64,000 bases of DNA from Erythrocercus mccallii (GCA_013397435.1 VZRG01000204.1:434001-498000); one strand, 5' to 3'; positions 1-14,850 are shown, counted from the stretch's first letter. Numbers and translations are program-made. The notes: a model not told the origin generated them from the sequence alone.

Positions 1-3000
1 AATGATTGCTTCAGAGTGGGACTGGGAGCTTTTCCATTGCTGATCCTAGCAGAACCAAAACCAATTCTTTTTATGCAATCTCATCCAAAGTGGTAAAAAT
101 TGTCTCCACCTAAAAGCACAAGAGAACCATAGACTGAAACCAAATGAAAATGTTATTCATGCCTATGAAAACGTTGTTTCTGGGGTTTGACACTCCTTTT
201 GAGGCTTTGGGAGGCAAATAATTTAATCCAAATTTGACCTGAGAAACTAGTCAGAATCTAAACCAGAGCACAAGTTTCTGTAGCAGAAAAAAGAAGTCTG
301 AACCTGCCAGTCAACTAGACTGCTACAAGTTATTGTGCAAAGTTATTCTGCTGGCACCTAGTGCCAAGTGAAATGTGCAAAATCAAGTCAGACTTTCACC
401 AAATCAGGAGCTGGCATGTGCAATTTGAATTTCATGTTGGATACAAGGAGAATACCATAAACAATAAATGTTGAAATGAGATGTAAAAGGAGACATTGAG
501 AAGAAAATTTTATATCTTTTGAGTAAAAGGTAAATTATATTAGAGCAAGGAACACTTACCACACTAGAAATAAAGTGTTATTCTTTGAAACGTTTTGATT
601 TCTATCCTTGGACTGCATGCCATGTATCCCTTTCTCTTAAAACCTCTGTGGAGACAGGCCTATCATATGTTGAATCCACTTTTGGAAGAAACTCAAGCAT
701 GCTGCTTTTTACATGTGGATAACACTTGCAGAGCTTGTTTTGCCAATAAAAGTGTCTTTGAATTGATCGTGGTGGGATGTGGTGCGAGTTCTGATGTAAC
801 TTGAGGCTCTTTGCAAGTACAGGTTTTGATGTGAACTCATCTCTAAAATCTCTAGTAATTTTGTTTTCTTATTGCTGTTGTGAATTGGCTCCTTTCTTTC
901 TGTGATCTGTTGTTGTATGGATGATGTTTGGAAATGAAATATCTTCCATCTGGTTAAGAAATTTGATTTATTCTTGGAGGCCTGAGTTGCTGTCTTTGCT
1001 AGCAGGAAATAAACAATGTTCCAACTGTCCCCAGTTATCACCCACTTGCCTTTCTGCAGATCCATGTCTTTTGCAAGGACCCTAGAAGAGATGAGTTATG
1101 AATTGTGAATTGCATTTTGCAAATCCTCTGTTCCTCCGTATCTGTCAATTTAGTCCTCTCCTCCTGTTTAAACTTGGTAAATTAAACATACTGCTTAAAA
1201 CAATTAAACAGTGAGCTGGACCATGGAGGTCTGGTTTGCCTGGACACCGTTGGTGACTTGTTTCAGGTGGTACTAGGAATGCAACTCCGAATGACTTACA
1301 AGGGCACGTTACTGATTCAGAGTAGGAGATAGTGGGAAATATTGCCATCAAAATACAGTTTTATGCTAATATAAAGCCCATGTTTTGGAATAGCAGAATT
1401 GGAGGAGTTTTTGCTCCTGCTCCTTTTTCTTTTAGTAAACTTGATCTCCCTCAGAGAGAAGTTTTTTTGGTGGGGACGCTAGGATGTTGTCACTGCTGAG
1501 GATTGTTCTTCTCTGCCCGCATTGTATGTGGCTTGGCCTCCAGCTGCTGGGCTTCCTTGGCCCAGGGGTGTGGTTTCTTGTTGCGCCTAGTCTGGTGTAA
1601 CTGTGGGTTGCCCCAGAAGGCAGTCTCAATCCCTTGTCCCTTTGATAGGTCTGTGTAGATATCTGCTGGATGAAATCAGTCCAGCTTGTTGGTCTGTCAC
1701 AGAACTGGCCTGCAGAATGGTGAAACCACAGGTTGTCTGGTGTTGGCAAACTGAAGTGAATTGCTCTTCGATGAGCTCATCAGTAAAGAGCTGTTGGAAG
1801 GACAGAGAGAGGCAGGACCAACCATTTTTTGGCACTGACTTGCTGCTTTTTCACCTTGCCTTGATAGTAATTTGGAAGGGCTTTCCCTAGAACCAAGGAA
1901 AGGTGAAAATTCAAGCTCAAGATTTGATTTCTGTGGCTCATGTAAGCATAGGCCTCTTTATTGTATTTACTTGTATGACAGTCTTAATGCTGTATTAGCA
2001 TTGAAGTGTGGTGAAAGATCAACCCATAGATGTTGCAGTACATTAATTGGTGATGCCCTTTGTGGTGGAAACTTCTATTCAATAGGGTGGGAAGAAAAGA
2101 CCTACTATCTTTTTTTAGCTGGGCTACCACAGACTAATGTTGTGAGTTGTTGCCAGAGGAATGGTTAATCTGAGTGTGAAAAGCTTTATTGTCTTGCTAG
2201 TGCCTTGATTCTTCTTCCTTAATTTTTGCCTTTTAAATGACCGATGTCTAGCAGAGAGTTCGGTTTTGACCCTTATTTGCAGAATCTGGATCAGGGTTTT
2301 CCTTGCTCTCCCCACCACTCTCCACTGATGGAGTGTGATGATGTGGTTTGACAAGCCCGGTCTGGGCATGCACACAAAAGAAGGCACAATCCACTCTCCT
2401 CCCGAACTGACGTGGAAATGGCAGTGCTGATGCAAAGTGTCTGGTTAGTCACAGGAAGACAGCTAGCTGTGGGAAAGCATAAGCTGTCTAAATGGCCATT
2501 CCTGTTCTCCCTGAATGAATATGTGGCAGGCTGAAGGGGAAGATGTACATAGGATGAATCTTACACATGAATTGTCAATTGGATCACATAAAGATTCACT
2601 CTAATGGAAATCAGAGCTTCACAGTATTACATGCAGCATGTGCATAAGGACAGTGCCTACTCTGAAGAATTATAATTTCTACATGTAATAAATTGACAAA
2701 TGTGTGAAATAATGAGAAAAAAAACCCACAATGAAATACTGATTAATATAGTAAATAGGGACTCCACTTAAGCTTTGCCTTTTAGCCTGTATGGTGATGT
2801 GTGTTCCTGCCTTTCTGTTGAAGCTGCCTTTGTCTAATTGTTCTTTCTCCCCCTCTGATACACTGCACATAAGATTATCACAATTAGACACGTTTGTTGT
2901 GTTTGAGGTCTGATTCTGGGAGAGTAAAAATTATTCTCACATGTAACATCCTTCTAAGAGGATTTAGGTGTTCTTTTTGCCCTGGATAGTGCATGTTCCT

Positions 3001-6000
3001 GTTATCTGCCAGCATATTCAATAAACAATTGGCACTAGTCTAATGGGGAGCATCATATCTAAACCCAGCCCGCAAAGATCTGTTCTGTGTCCACGACTCT
3101 TCCACCCTTTCCCCATCCTGTAGCATCTCTTAGGATGGATCACAAAATGGTATTTAACCACATAATCACAAAGGTCAAGAAATTTGAGACCAGAAGCTTA
3201 ACTTGGACTTGGTTAGAAATCTAAGTTTCAACCCTAGATTCCTGACTTAGGACAGTTTAGCTGTGGCCAACTTTACCTAATAATTATTAAATGTTCTTTT
3301 TGCTGGTTTGTAGCAGCAAGCTAGATTGCTGGGTAGAATTCTGTAAATATGTAATTGGCTCCAGTGGCTGTATTTACCCAATAGCTCAAGTGTTTTTCTC
3401 TGAACCCCCTGGAGATCAGCTGTACAGAACTTGGATTGGGAGTGCCATCTTTGCAAGGTTTTATGTAAAGATTCCCTATGGTTGTTGGGCCATGTGTGCT
3501 AATAGCTAAGTCTTGGATTTTTTTACTTTTCTCTCAGGATAGCTGACAACTTTATTTGGAGTCTACAGACTTTTCTTTTGAGGGTAAAAAAGTTAACCAT
3601 GGTGACTGGTTTGCTTAATAGCTGTTTTTTTTCTGCACACTAAAGTCAGTGTTTTGTTCCCAGATTAGAATGTTACATTTTTAAACATTTACTTACACAA
3701 GGGTAGAATTATCTAATTCACTGTGTTTATTCGTTTTCATAAGAATTTTCAGTACAGTAGCATGCCTATCCTACTTCCAAATGTACAAACACTTGGTAAG
3801 CAGACTTTAAGAAGAAAGTCACTCGTGACCTGCTCTAGTAAATACATTTGTAAATCCTCAAACATTTTGCCTCTGAGGCCATGGTTCTGCAAGCAGTGAA
3901 GCAACAGAAGGAATCAAACCAGGCTGGGTGAGGAGGAGTTGGAAGATCCTTGGAGTTTGCATCTTTTTGAAGCTCATTGACCACTGTGCTGCTTTTGCTC
4001 ATCCGCTTTTTTTATCAGGCTGCACAAAGGTATGCAAATTTATGGGGTTTGTAGGACTGGCAGTAAGAAAAGGAGGGCTAAGAGCTCTTTAGGGTAACAC
4101 AACTGATGAATATAAAATCATCGTCCTGATGCTTCTTTCTCATGGTGAGCAAACATCATTGTGTTTCTGGAGAACCTGAGAATTGTGCTATCACTTAAAT
4201 ATAGTTTGCTTTCTGTCCTTCACTTATTGTACACAGAAGAAGGTTTGTTTCAGAGGGATCCCTGGAAAGAATTAAGAAACTAGATTACAGCATGAGGGGC
4301 AGGAAACAGACAAAGTTCCATATCCTTCTGAGCCTTGATACTTAAGTCATCATCTATGTATTCAGTTTGCCAAATGTTTGTGCGCTTGGTTTTAAAGAGG
4401 GATATAGGAATGTTTTCCCAAATGCTGTTGCTATTTGTAATTCCACATTGTTTGATAATGTACATTAAAAAATGAAGGGAGGGTAATGAAACTCGAAGCA
4501 AGCTTCTTGGAATCTGGACTTAGTGGACCACATTGAGCCTCAGAATAAAGGACCAGGAAATGGGAAAGCTAACAGAGCTCAGCCTCTGAAGCTGAGATGG
4601 ATGCTGTCATGACTGTAATCCTGTGTAGCTTAATTGGGTACTGTGACTTAAGCTGACCTGATCTTGACTCATCAAGGCTTGTTGGCTAAAGGTCCAAATG
4701 TACCAGATGTTCTTACTTAGCGAATGATCCATAGGAATAAATGTTGTATTCTTACTGTGTCTGGGAATGGTAGCATGAGGTACCAGAAAAATTCAGCAAA
4801 TTTAGTCCAGATACAAACTGCACGCTAAGGCCTTTTCCCCCCGCCTCAGAAATACTTATTTTCTTCTTTTTTCTTCCTGACTGGAAAAAAAGGTAATTTT
4901 GCTGCACAACTATTGAAAAGAATAACTCCTCCACCTAGGAGTGGAAAGAGAGGAAAGAAGTGTGTATTCAACTGAAAAAAACTCCCAGGAACGTCTTAAG
5001 GTAGACTGTAATTACTGGAGATAAAATTCTGCTACAAGTAGACAAGTAGCCCTGTGTTCTGTCACTTCTCTACTGTTATCCAGTCATTTTAGGTAGCATT
5101 TATAGCGCTGATGGGCTGGGGTTGCTCTTTGATCAGAGGAAGTACTCTATATTTGGCTGACTAATATTATGTCTTGCAATGCCCACAGATTGGCTCAAAA
5201 GCCTGATTCAACTTAATTTGTCTGTTGTACCCTACTCCCCAAAGTATAGTGGAATAAGAGAAGGAAAATTGCTCTTGAGTCACTGTGGTAAATGCATCTG
5301 TAAGACAGGAGACATCACACTGTCTATTCATGGGTTTTGGCCCTGAGATCATGGTTCTAGCAAAAGGAAGTGTGCTTGCATGGGGGACACAGAAGAGTTT
5401 CAAAGCTTTTCAAGTACAAAAAAATCTTCTTCCAGGGCTGAATGATGTGTCTGCTGAAATGGTTTCTGAGCTTTATGAGGAATCTTTTATTTAGATAGGC
5501 ACTTCAAATCCTGGAACTTGGTCCAGGAAGTAGTATCAGAAGCACTTCTTAATAATGTTGTTAATACAGACTATTCTCATGAGAAAAATCCGCGGGCATC
5601 TTTAGCCTGCTTTTGTATGGAAGCAGTGGTTATTTCAATATGTGTGTATATCTTTTCACCAAAAAAACACTGGTCCCAGAGAATAGAAGTTTCATGAAAA
5701 CAGGCAGCACAATAAAGAGAAAGGACCACAGAAGCAACTTGGCTGTGGGTGAAGATTCCTCATGAGTTTGCGTTTTGTTAGACATGAAAGAACCCCCTCC
5801 CTCCATTTGGCAACAGATGCATCAAAATTGACGGTTAAGAGATGAATCCACCTGAAACTGGCTTTGTGAATCCTGTTTCTTATGTAGCTGTTGAGATTAT
5901 TCAGGTGTGCAAGTTGGGGTCTTACTGGACATAAGCCTATTTCCAGGTCCCCAGGCAGTGGGGGTTCATTCAGTGGTTAGTTTTTCAAGCCCAGGAGATG

Positions 6001-9000
6001 TTTAGTCTTTTCTCATTAGGAGGCAGAGGTCTTTAATGGGCTTTAATCAGGTTGCATTTTAGGACTGCTCAAAAGCTTTGTTTGATTTAGGATGTGGCTG
6101 CTTGGTTAGAGAGTAATATTTCTAGAAAGAAGCATGTTAAACCTGTGTTTTGAGCTAACTGGTTGCTGACTATTTCCCAAATATGAATGAGGTTTTGGGT
6201 GGGGTTTTTTGCTTTTTTTTTAATGTTTAAACTCATGCAGTTTTTGGACTGGATTTTACCTGTTAAGTTTCTGATACTGTGCTCATCCCCAGCTTAAGGG
6301 TCCATGGAGGCAGTGCTCTTTTGTATACCAAGAAATTTCAAGTAGAATATCTGAAATAATTACTACTCCCAGTGATCCGCCCTGTGCCTCTGAGTGGCTG
6401 AATATGAGGTAAAATATTGCTGAATGTCACAGTTTACAGCCTGGCAACTTCCATTTATTTTAGCATGCTGGGTTATAAGCTGGAGCTTTAGGAACTGTGC
6501 ACAAGTGTCCTGAGGTAATGTATTGCCAGATAAGATCCTCTGGATTGCTAGGCCTTGTCTGATTGAACTGGAAAGAGGCTGCAGGCGTGACTCTTCCCTC
6601 TGGAGACGTGCCTCTTGCTCTTCAGGCCGTGTTACAAGGCCTGTGTGCCTCAGCCTGGCCAGGGCAGAAGACAGCTGAGGGCAGGGAAAGGAAGGAAAGG
6701 TATCCTATTTACTCCTAAACATCCTCAGCATCTTGAAACACAAGAGAGGCATTTTATAATTCAAGTTGAACCAGTTCTGGTGGTTTCCCTAACTGGTTAC
6801 ATCAGCAAAGCCAAGGATCATTACTTCTTTAGCTGATTTTTTTCTTTTTTTTTCTTTCAGCCTTCCTCTCCCTCCACCTTTTGTCTTGCTTTCAGTTCAC
6901 CCATCTGCATCTGGTCTTGCCCAGGCAGCTGCTGCTCTGTTTGTACGTTCCCTGGGGGAGCTCTGGTGCTCCTTTAAGATCTCCTGTTGCTTTGGGAATT
7001 CACCTTTTAGACATGGTGCTTCATTAGCCTCTCTCATTTATTTAGTACTGTGAGAAAAGATTTCCTCTCCCAAAAAGCAGAAGAACAAGTTTCCATCAGC
7101 ATATGCTTGAGAGAAGAGTGTCTCTATGTAAATAGAACAGGTTTAAAAGCTATTGGCAAGGGAGCAGCTGGAGAGCTTTTGGAGGAATATTGTTTGACCG
7201 AGTTGGCACTGCGAGGCCCTTAGGAGGCTAAGGCTGAAGAAATCCCCCCTGCTCTTTCTCCCTGGGGAAGGTTTGTCCACTGACGAGTGACTGCACTGCC
7301 CCTGTGCACTGTTGTCTCTTGTCCCCTGCCTCGGTCTCAGCACGGTTGCTCCTTTTTGTTGCAGCTCGTTAGAGGAAAAATAGCCATTTGGGATTTTTTC
7401 AACCATTGGGTTCTGCATTTCCTCATTTGCCGCCCTCTCCCCTGCCGGGCGTTGTGGGAGTCGTCCCCTCTGCAGGCGATGGTGGGAACGACTCCGGCCT
7501 CACTTATCATCAGTGACAAATCAATGGCAGCCTTCAGAAAGCTGGCCCCCAGGATCCCCTCTCGGCCCAGCTCTGGAGCAGTGGGAGGCTTCCCTGGTGG
7601 ATAAAGGACTCCTTGCAGCCCTGACTTGTTGCCTTAAATCCAACTGAGGAAAGCTTTTCAGTCTCTTCATCAGTGGCCCCCTCCCCTCCTGATTTGTCTT
7701 GGGGAAGGTGGCGGCTGGTGGAAGGGGGGCACATGGGGAGGTGGGGGGAGACGAGAGTGGGAGAGCATTGGGGTTTGTAACACTTTTTTCTGTTTCCCTT
7801 TCACAATGGTCTGGCTAGTGCATGCAGAGCTGGGCTCACAAAGCCTCCCCGAAGCGCCCGGAGTCCCGCAGGGCTCCTCACAGTGAAAGTTTGCTGTGTG
7901 TATTCCTACCAACAATACAGCCGGGCCCAGCAACAGGCTCCAGCTTTGGGCAAATATTTCTACAGCTTTCCCTTAATCGCTTTTGAGGGGAGGAGGGTGA
8001 GATGGGTTTGAGAGGTAGGAGGGTGAAAGAAATTTTTTATATGCAAAGGATTTTGTCTATCTCAAAATAGATATGGGTGGACGGATTTGTCTCTGCCTTC
8101 TGTGGTTCAGGCTTCTAAAAGAAACCTTTGTCAGCATCCATGCTAAAGCTTGAGCGAGTTTGGGGAGCATCAGGGTTGGATCTGAAGGAGAAGGGAGATT
8201 AAGGCAGACAAAGTGTAGTGATTTCAGCTCTGCCAGTCTAGTTTTTTGTTTTTCTTTAAGAAGGAAGCATAGCTGACAACCCCTTTCTGTATAGTTTAAT
8301 CCAAAGTGTTGATGTAGACTGAAAGTATAATTTTTTTGTGCTAAGTTATGTCTAGTTTATTTCTGCTTAGCTGTTCTGTAGGGTTTATGCTTGATTTCCT
8401 AGTCTCTCTCTTACCTGTGAATTATTTCTCAATTTCTAGTTTATTTGATCTGGGTTGAAGCTCCAGACTGAAAGAAATCAGAGAAGTGATGTCTCTTTAA
8501 AGCAAATTATTTCACCTTCACTGTCTGATGGGTTTTGGCCTTGGATGTTGCTTGAACCCACTTCTATAGCCCTGGGATAGACAGGTAGGATTAAATTGGT
8601 GTGCTGGTTTTGTCTGCTGTTTCTAAAGCTGCAGTGGAGATACCTAAACAGCATGAAACTACTTGATTGGGTCAAGAAGAGGTCATGTGAGCCCACTTCT
8701 CTGTTGCATTATGAGGAAAAATTAGCCAGGTCACCTCCTTTAGACATTGCTTTCCACCTCTGTAGGGCGGCCAGCAAGCTTGGTGTTCCTAGAGTTTGGA
8801 GTTAAATTCTTACATTGATTAAGCTGTGTTGCTTTGAACTAAAGGTTCAAATGTCATCTTAGACCTGATGTTTGTGTTACAGTAGGAATGATACCAGAAG
8901 CATAATCCTTGTTCCAGGTGTGTTATGTCAGAAATTAAATTTGGACAGGAGGTGCTTACCTGTGTCAGTGTTCTCCCAGAACAGGGAATACTTTTCCTCT

Positions 9001-9925
9001 AAGGTCATAGTGCCACAGATTCTTCACACTGAGCATAACTAGAGGCTGCACACATGAAGACTGAGCTTCCTGGACTCTCTGTCTAAGGCCATATGCAGGA
9101 TGAGCGAGACTACTGTGCAATGCTAAAGCTGAAAGTAAACTTCTTAACATGGATATAACCAATGCTTTTAAGTAAGGAATATCCTTGCCTTTCATTTGGA
9201 GATGGGCACAGAATATGAGTCCTTATTTGTAGGAGGAAATTACTGATAGGCCAAGTACATATCTGAGTAAAAAGAACATAGAATAACATCTGTCCTTGTG
9301 GAGATGTTCAAGCACCCTTATCCTTGTTAGCATCTGGCAACTGCCCCTTTTTTTCCTATTACTGATGATACAGTATTTGTAGAAGCATTCTATCCATAGA
9401 ACATCACAACTACTAGTGAGGCAAGGTTTGTAGGGAAAAAGAACAACTTTAGTTAGACCAACTAATGTGGCTGGGAAAACAAGATTTTGGGAGCAGTTTC
9501 TCCTGAGAACTAAAATAGAAGCCTAAGTCTTTAAATTAAGCCCAAGCTGAGAACAGTTGCTTTGCGTTCAGCTTGACTGTATTATTTAATTGGATATTAC
9601 CAAAGAAGTTCCTGATACTTCTGGAGCAGGAGGATGATGTGTAGGAAGGGAGTTGGTGCATTAGGGGCCAAGCCTACTCCAATCCTTGCCTGATTCTCTT
9701 GCAGTTGATTAAAGTGTCACCAATTGCTAACTTTCTAGGCTGAAACTTGAGGGAGAGAAGAGTTTCTGCTTAAAACTGTCTGCTGTCTGTGTAACTTAAG
9801 TTAGAAATGATTTGGTGAGTTTGGAGAATAAGAATGGAGAGTGCTTCTTCCCTCCATGTTTTAAACCTTGCCATAGTACAGAAAAGTTTGAAAATGTTAG
9901 AAAGCCTCTCATACTCTAGAAATTA

Positions 9926-9980
9926 AAAATAATAATACCCCCCCCCAAAAAAAACAAAACAAAACAAAAACCCCACCCAA
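9926..9980. repeat. Low-complexity C/A-rich tract
   Basis: A run of AAT units, then nine C, then A-rich and CAAAA repeats. It may be the decayed tail of a retroposed sequence, but no body is recognised. Confidence 0.8.
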
Positions 9981-12900
9981 CCCAATCCAAAACCAGAAGA
10001 AGCTTAAGGACTGTTTGGTTTCGGAAATTCACCCATGAATACTGGAGTTGTAAATACTTTGCAAAAATTCAAACATTTTTAATATTTTGAAAACTTTCAA
10101 TCAGCATTTGTATGTGCTGGGTAGGAGTTAAAAACCCTGCCAGCAAAAGCCTCTTTGATGCTCACTGTGGTGGACACTGACTATCCAGTCACAGGCTTGA
10201 GTTACCCAGGAGCTCTGCTCCAGCTATTGCCCACAGCAAAGGGCTCCAGAGGAACTCTGATCAAGAGAATGCCTTCTGAGAGGCTGCCCTATGGGCTGAG
10301 GGCTTCTTTCCTGGCCTACAGGCCATGAGGAGGAGGAGGAGAAGGCAGCTGCAGGAGGCTATTTCTGTGTGCCACAAAGCAGCGTTGAAGATTGTGTTGC
10401 AGTGCAAGAAATAGCGTGGAGAGCTGAGGCTGTCATCCCACAAGGGATACATGCAAAAACAGTGCAGCTGTGTGAGGTCAAATACCAAATAATACAACCA
10501 GTCTGCCTGCTCAAATTATTCCAGGTAATCTTAAAGGGTTAACTTTTTTGGTAGCTAAGTGATCCAGATGAAAAAGAGCTATTAGTTTGCCATCAGCTTG
10601 CACCTGGCTTAAACTTGTATATTTGTACTCAGTGGGAATAGAGAGAAAAGTGACTGTGGTGGCAACTGGTTTGGACTGAGTTTGAATTTATAGGCATTTT
10701 TCAGGGGAGGGGAAAAAAGGAGTAAAGTTTATGAGGAAGGAGTAGCAGAAGAGAATTGAAGATTATAGAAGTAGGGAAGATGATTAAGAGACAGAAAGAA
10801 ATGAAGGAATGTGGGCAGGTGGAAGGAGGGTTCTGGGTAGTGGATGTGAGATGGGACACTCTGCCTTGTGCTCTCTCTTCCTCCATCATAGCTCATATAT
10901 CTAGCCTGTACCTTTTACTCCCAAGTTCCAGTTTCCTATAGTGGCTCACCCACAAAGCAACTTTTGTCTTTCACATTCTTTTGTGTAGCCTGTCCTTTTT
11001 CTTAGAAAAAGGGGGCTTGCTAGCTTGAGAGGCCTGAGGCTGACCTGTTTGGCACCATATTTTCCCTCCATATCACCTGCATAACTCCCCATTCCTTCTG
11101 TAGTGTTTTACAAGCATCCAACCCTTGTTCAAACCATTCTTTGGCTTTTCAAGTTGGACACTTGGAAACAAGCTAGACACTTGGGTTTCTGTCACAGGAC
11201 TCTGTCAGAGATCTATAAAACAGAGCTGATGATACCATTTAAAGTAGTAAGATGTGAAGGTGAATCCCTGTTTGTGGATTACTTGACTATTCTGGTGATG
11301 AATTAATACTATATAATAATTGTGCATTGAGTTCAGAACCTTGTCTTGCAAATAATATGGAGATTGTGTGGTGCCATAAAAGTGCAGAAGCTGTGCAGGT
11401 GAATTTAATTCTGGGATTTCATTAAAGCTTTTTCTAACTTGTTTGTAATGGTTTTTAAATGTTCTGTGTAATCAATAGCAGCTGGATTTTTCTTCTGAAA
11501 CATGCTGCATAAGATACTGTCTTTGCTCAGTTCTGCATAGCAGGAAGCAACCCTCTTATATTCACACCTGTGAAACTAAATTTACTAAAGTCTTCCAGAC
11601 CTTGACCCCTCATTTCCTTTCAATTGAGAGAGAGCTGGTGTTGGGGGTGTCTCTCTTAGCATGGTGTTTACTGCTACCTCTGTGGTTAACCTGTTCCTCA
11701 TGGACCATTCAATGCATTCAATCATGATATGTATTTCCTCCTCTGTTGAGGATGTATTTGTATATAATACAATATTTTTACTTGGAGTTGTCCCTTAGCA
11801 GTTCCTTTGTCTTTCTGCTCTTGCAGGAAGAGAAGGTCCAGGTCTATGGTGACACTGTTTGCAGCCTCTTTCAGCCTCTTTTGACCCATTCCCTGTTGAA
11901 TGAGAAAGTTGAGTAAAGGCCACAGGTCTGCAGATGAAAAACACAGGGAACATGAGTTGAGATCCATGTTAATTTCCGTCCGGAAACTGCCTTTCTGTAA
12001 TTACAGTTCCAACATTCTCCAGAAGAAAAGGGCCCTGTCCCCCCTGCAGCCCCCCTGGCAAATTTGATGTTCCTTGCAGCAGGGAAACCAGGCGTGGAGC
12101 GGAGCAGGTCAGCTGGGGCTTGAGAATGCTCCCTTTTGGTGTCTTCGCTGCTGAAGGGGGGTGGGGGCTCTTGCTGTTCTCAACCCCCTTCTTGCCTCTT
12201 CCCTCAAATCTCCCAAGTAAATACAATTTTATTTTATTATATTGCTGCTGATCTACTGTTGTTTTAGATACAAAAAAGGTGGAAGGGGCAAGAAGGAACG
12301 AAAGAGTCTGGCGACAGGAAGAGATGAATTGCTGAAGAATGACACTGGCAGGGACTATTGTTCATTTTAACGCTGGAGCAGGAGCAGAGAGAAACGTTCA
12401 CACGCCATTCTTGGGCATCCTGCTGGGCAGGCTAGGAAAGGGGCATTCCAGCTGGTCGTGAGATTTGGCTGGATAGATTGAATTGGGCTGAATAGAATGC
12501 TCGCTGTTTATTATTATTATTTTTTTTCTTATAAAGGAACCCACTGATTAATTGCAATGGAACCCGATTAAAGGGAGAGTCTGAAACCCACAGAGACATT
12601 GCAGACATAAAGCTGTCAGCCTACCAGCATGGGATGACTGGGCCTTAACCCTTTACAAGGCTAATGGGGGAGGGGGATCCCCACGGGAGTCAACATTGCT
12701 TAGTCTGTGTATACGTGTTTGTGAGAGAGGACTTCTGTCATTTGGGGAAGGAGTTGTGTGCACAGCAGGAGACCTGTAAACAGACTGTATCTCATGAAAG
12801 ACAAGAGACTGAAGAATGAAAATAAAGTTTAAGGTCATTTTTTTCGTGGAGAGGTTGTATGAGGATTTGCTTAAATGTTACTGGATATATTTTGATAGTT

Positions 12901-13750
12901 TTGCAGAATTCAGTAGCCCTTGTCCACCCATATCTGTCTCTCCTTCTGTGCAAGCCTGAATGTGGCTCTAGTAAAAATTCTGTGAAGAGACCTGTAAAGT
13001 TCCACAGACTGCTTGGGGAATGTTGCAGAAGAACTTGGTAGAAACATGAAGAATATAAAAACCAGGTAAGTATATAAAGGAATGCTATTTGTGTGAGAAC
13101 AAAGCTGTAGTTGAGCTCAATTTGCAGACTGGTGTGGAAAGTGGATGGCAGCTTGGACATATGTTGTCTCAGCAGGGATGGGTTGGAATTTCAGAATGCT
13201 TAGAAATCCCTTTCTAGGACTAAAACCTCATTTTTATTATACATTGATTTAATTTTGAAAGTTTTGAAAAAATTCCATGTTGTGGTACTTGTGATTTTCT
13301 TTAACCTATTTTTTTGCTCATCTGATTTAGTGTCTGGACATGGTTCAATGCTCTCTGCTCATTCTCTTCTTTAATACCCTGTTTGTAGCTTGCTTCTGTT
13401 GAGAAGCACAGATGATTTATTCAAATAGACTCTTCAAGCTTTGAAAGGGGTCTCTGTGTTGCAGTGCGAGGAGATTGGTGGGGGGGCAGATGCTCTTGCC
13501 CCCCCAGCAATGCTCAGCTTCAAGTGTAGCACAGTAAAGGATGGCACATAAGTCCTCTAATGAGTGTGCTCTCCAGTCGTTTTATCTTTTTCTACAGCAC
13601 CCTGTGCACATGTGTGCCCACTGGCTTGGAAATGCTTCTGTAGAGAAGTGGAAAGAGTGGAGATGCAGTTGGAACAAACAAAGGTCCTTTGTGGGCTCTG
13701 GGAAAATGACAGAGGGATTGCTTTTTGCTCTCTAAAGCTCCTCATTCCTT

Positions 13751-14850
13751 CCAATTCATCGACTAGTTAAGGTTGGAAAAGGCCTTTAAGATCAATGAGT
13801 CCAACTCTTCACCAAGTACTGCCAAGTCCACCCCTAATCTATATCATTAAATCCAATATCTACATGCCTTTGGAATACCTCTGGGAATGGTGATTCTACC
13901 ACTTCCCTGGGCAGTCTTTTCCAATGCTTAATAACCCTTTTGGTGAGGAAATTTTTCCTAATAAATCTAAACTAAGCCTTCCCATGCGTAACTTAAGGCC
14001 ACTTCCTCTTGTCCTATTGCCTGTTACTTGGAAGAAAAGACTGACCCCCATTTCATTACAACCTCCCTTCAGGGAGTTGTAATGGTCTCCCCAAGCCTCC
14101 TTTTCTCCAGACTAAACACCCCTGGCTCCCTCAGCTGCTTCTCATTAGACTTGTATTCCAGAGCCTTCTCCAGCATCATTGCCCTTCCCTGGACGTGTTC
14201 CAGCACCTCAGAGTCCTTTTTGTAGTGAGGGGCCCAAAGCTGGACACAGCACTTGAGGTGTGGCCTCACCAGTGCTGAATACAAAGAGACAATCGCTGTC
14301 CCGGTCCTGCTGGCCACACTATTGCTGATCCAGGCCAGGATGCCATTGGCCTTGACCACTGTACACACACTGGATCAGCTGCTGTCAGCCAGCACCCCCC
14401 AGGTCCTTTTCTGCTGAGCAGCTTTCTCAGCCACTCTTCCCCAAGCTTGTATTGCCGCATGGGGTTGTTGTGATCCACAGGCAGGACCTGCCACTTCACC
14501 TTGTTGAACCTCATGCAATTGGCCTTGGTCCATGATCCATGCTGTACAGGTCACTCTGCAGTGCCTTCCTGCCCTTCAGCAGGTCAACACTCCCACCCAA
14601 CTAGTCTGTAAGTGACTGAGCCACCAGCTGGATGTAACTCCAGGCACTGCCACTCTCTGGGCCCGGCCATCCAGCTGGTTTTCTATGCAGTGAACAGTGT
14701 ACTCATGTGAGCCACAAGCAATCAGTTTACCCAGGAGAATGCTGTGGGAAACCATGTCAAATGCTTTGCTGAAGAGGAGGTAGATAACATCCAGAGCCTT
14801 TCACTCATCCACTAAACAGGTCACATTGTCATAGGAGCTTTCTGAGGTGC
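13751..14850 (-). mobile_element. CR1 LINE, 5'-truncated, minus strand
   Basis: Read on the minus strand, this is the 3' part of a chicken-repeat-1 LINE: the C-terminal end of the reverse-transcriptase frame, then the 3' UTR, ending in a degenerate ATTC-type octamer region near 13751. Landmarks on the plus strand are the complements of the typical CR1 phrases for the GAGGCCACACCTCAAGTGCTG motif and the TTAAGGTTGGAAAAG start. A 99-codon stretch (14069-14368, minus) of the old frame is still open, but the element as a whole is dead. Boundaries are approximate. Confidence 0.88.

Noticed and set aside
1432..1890. Overlapping open frames near the left edge as a gene or retrocopy
   Set aside because: There is no recognisable domain, no splice or polyA logic, and the frames on opposite strands overlap each other.
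14069..14368. 99-codon minus-strand open frame as a host gene
   Set aside because: It is a remnant of the CR1 reverse-transcriptase frame inside a truncated LINE copy.
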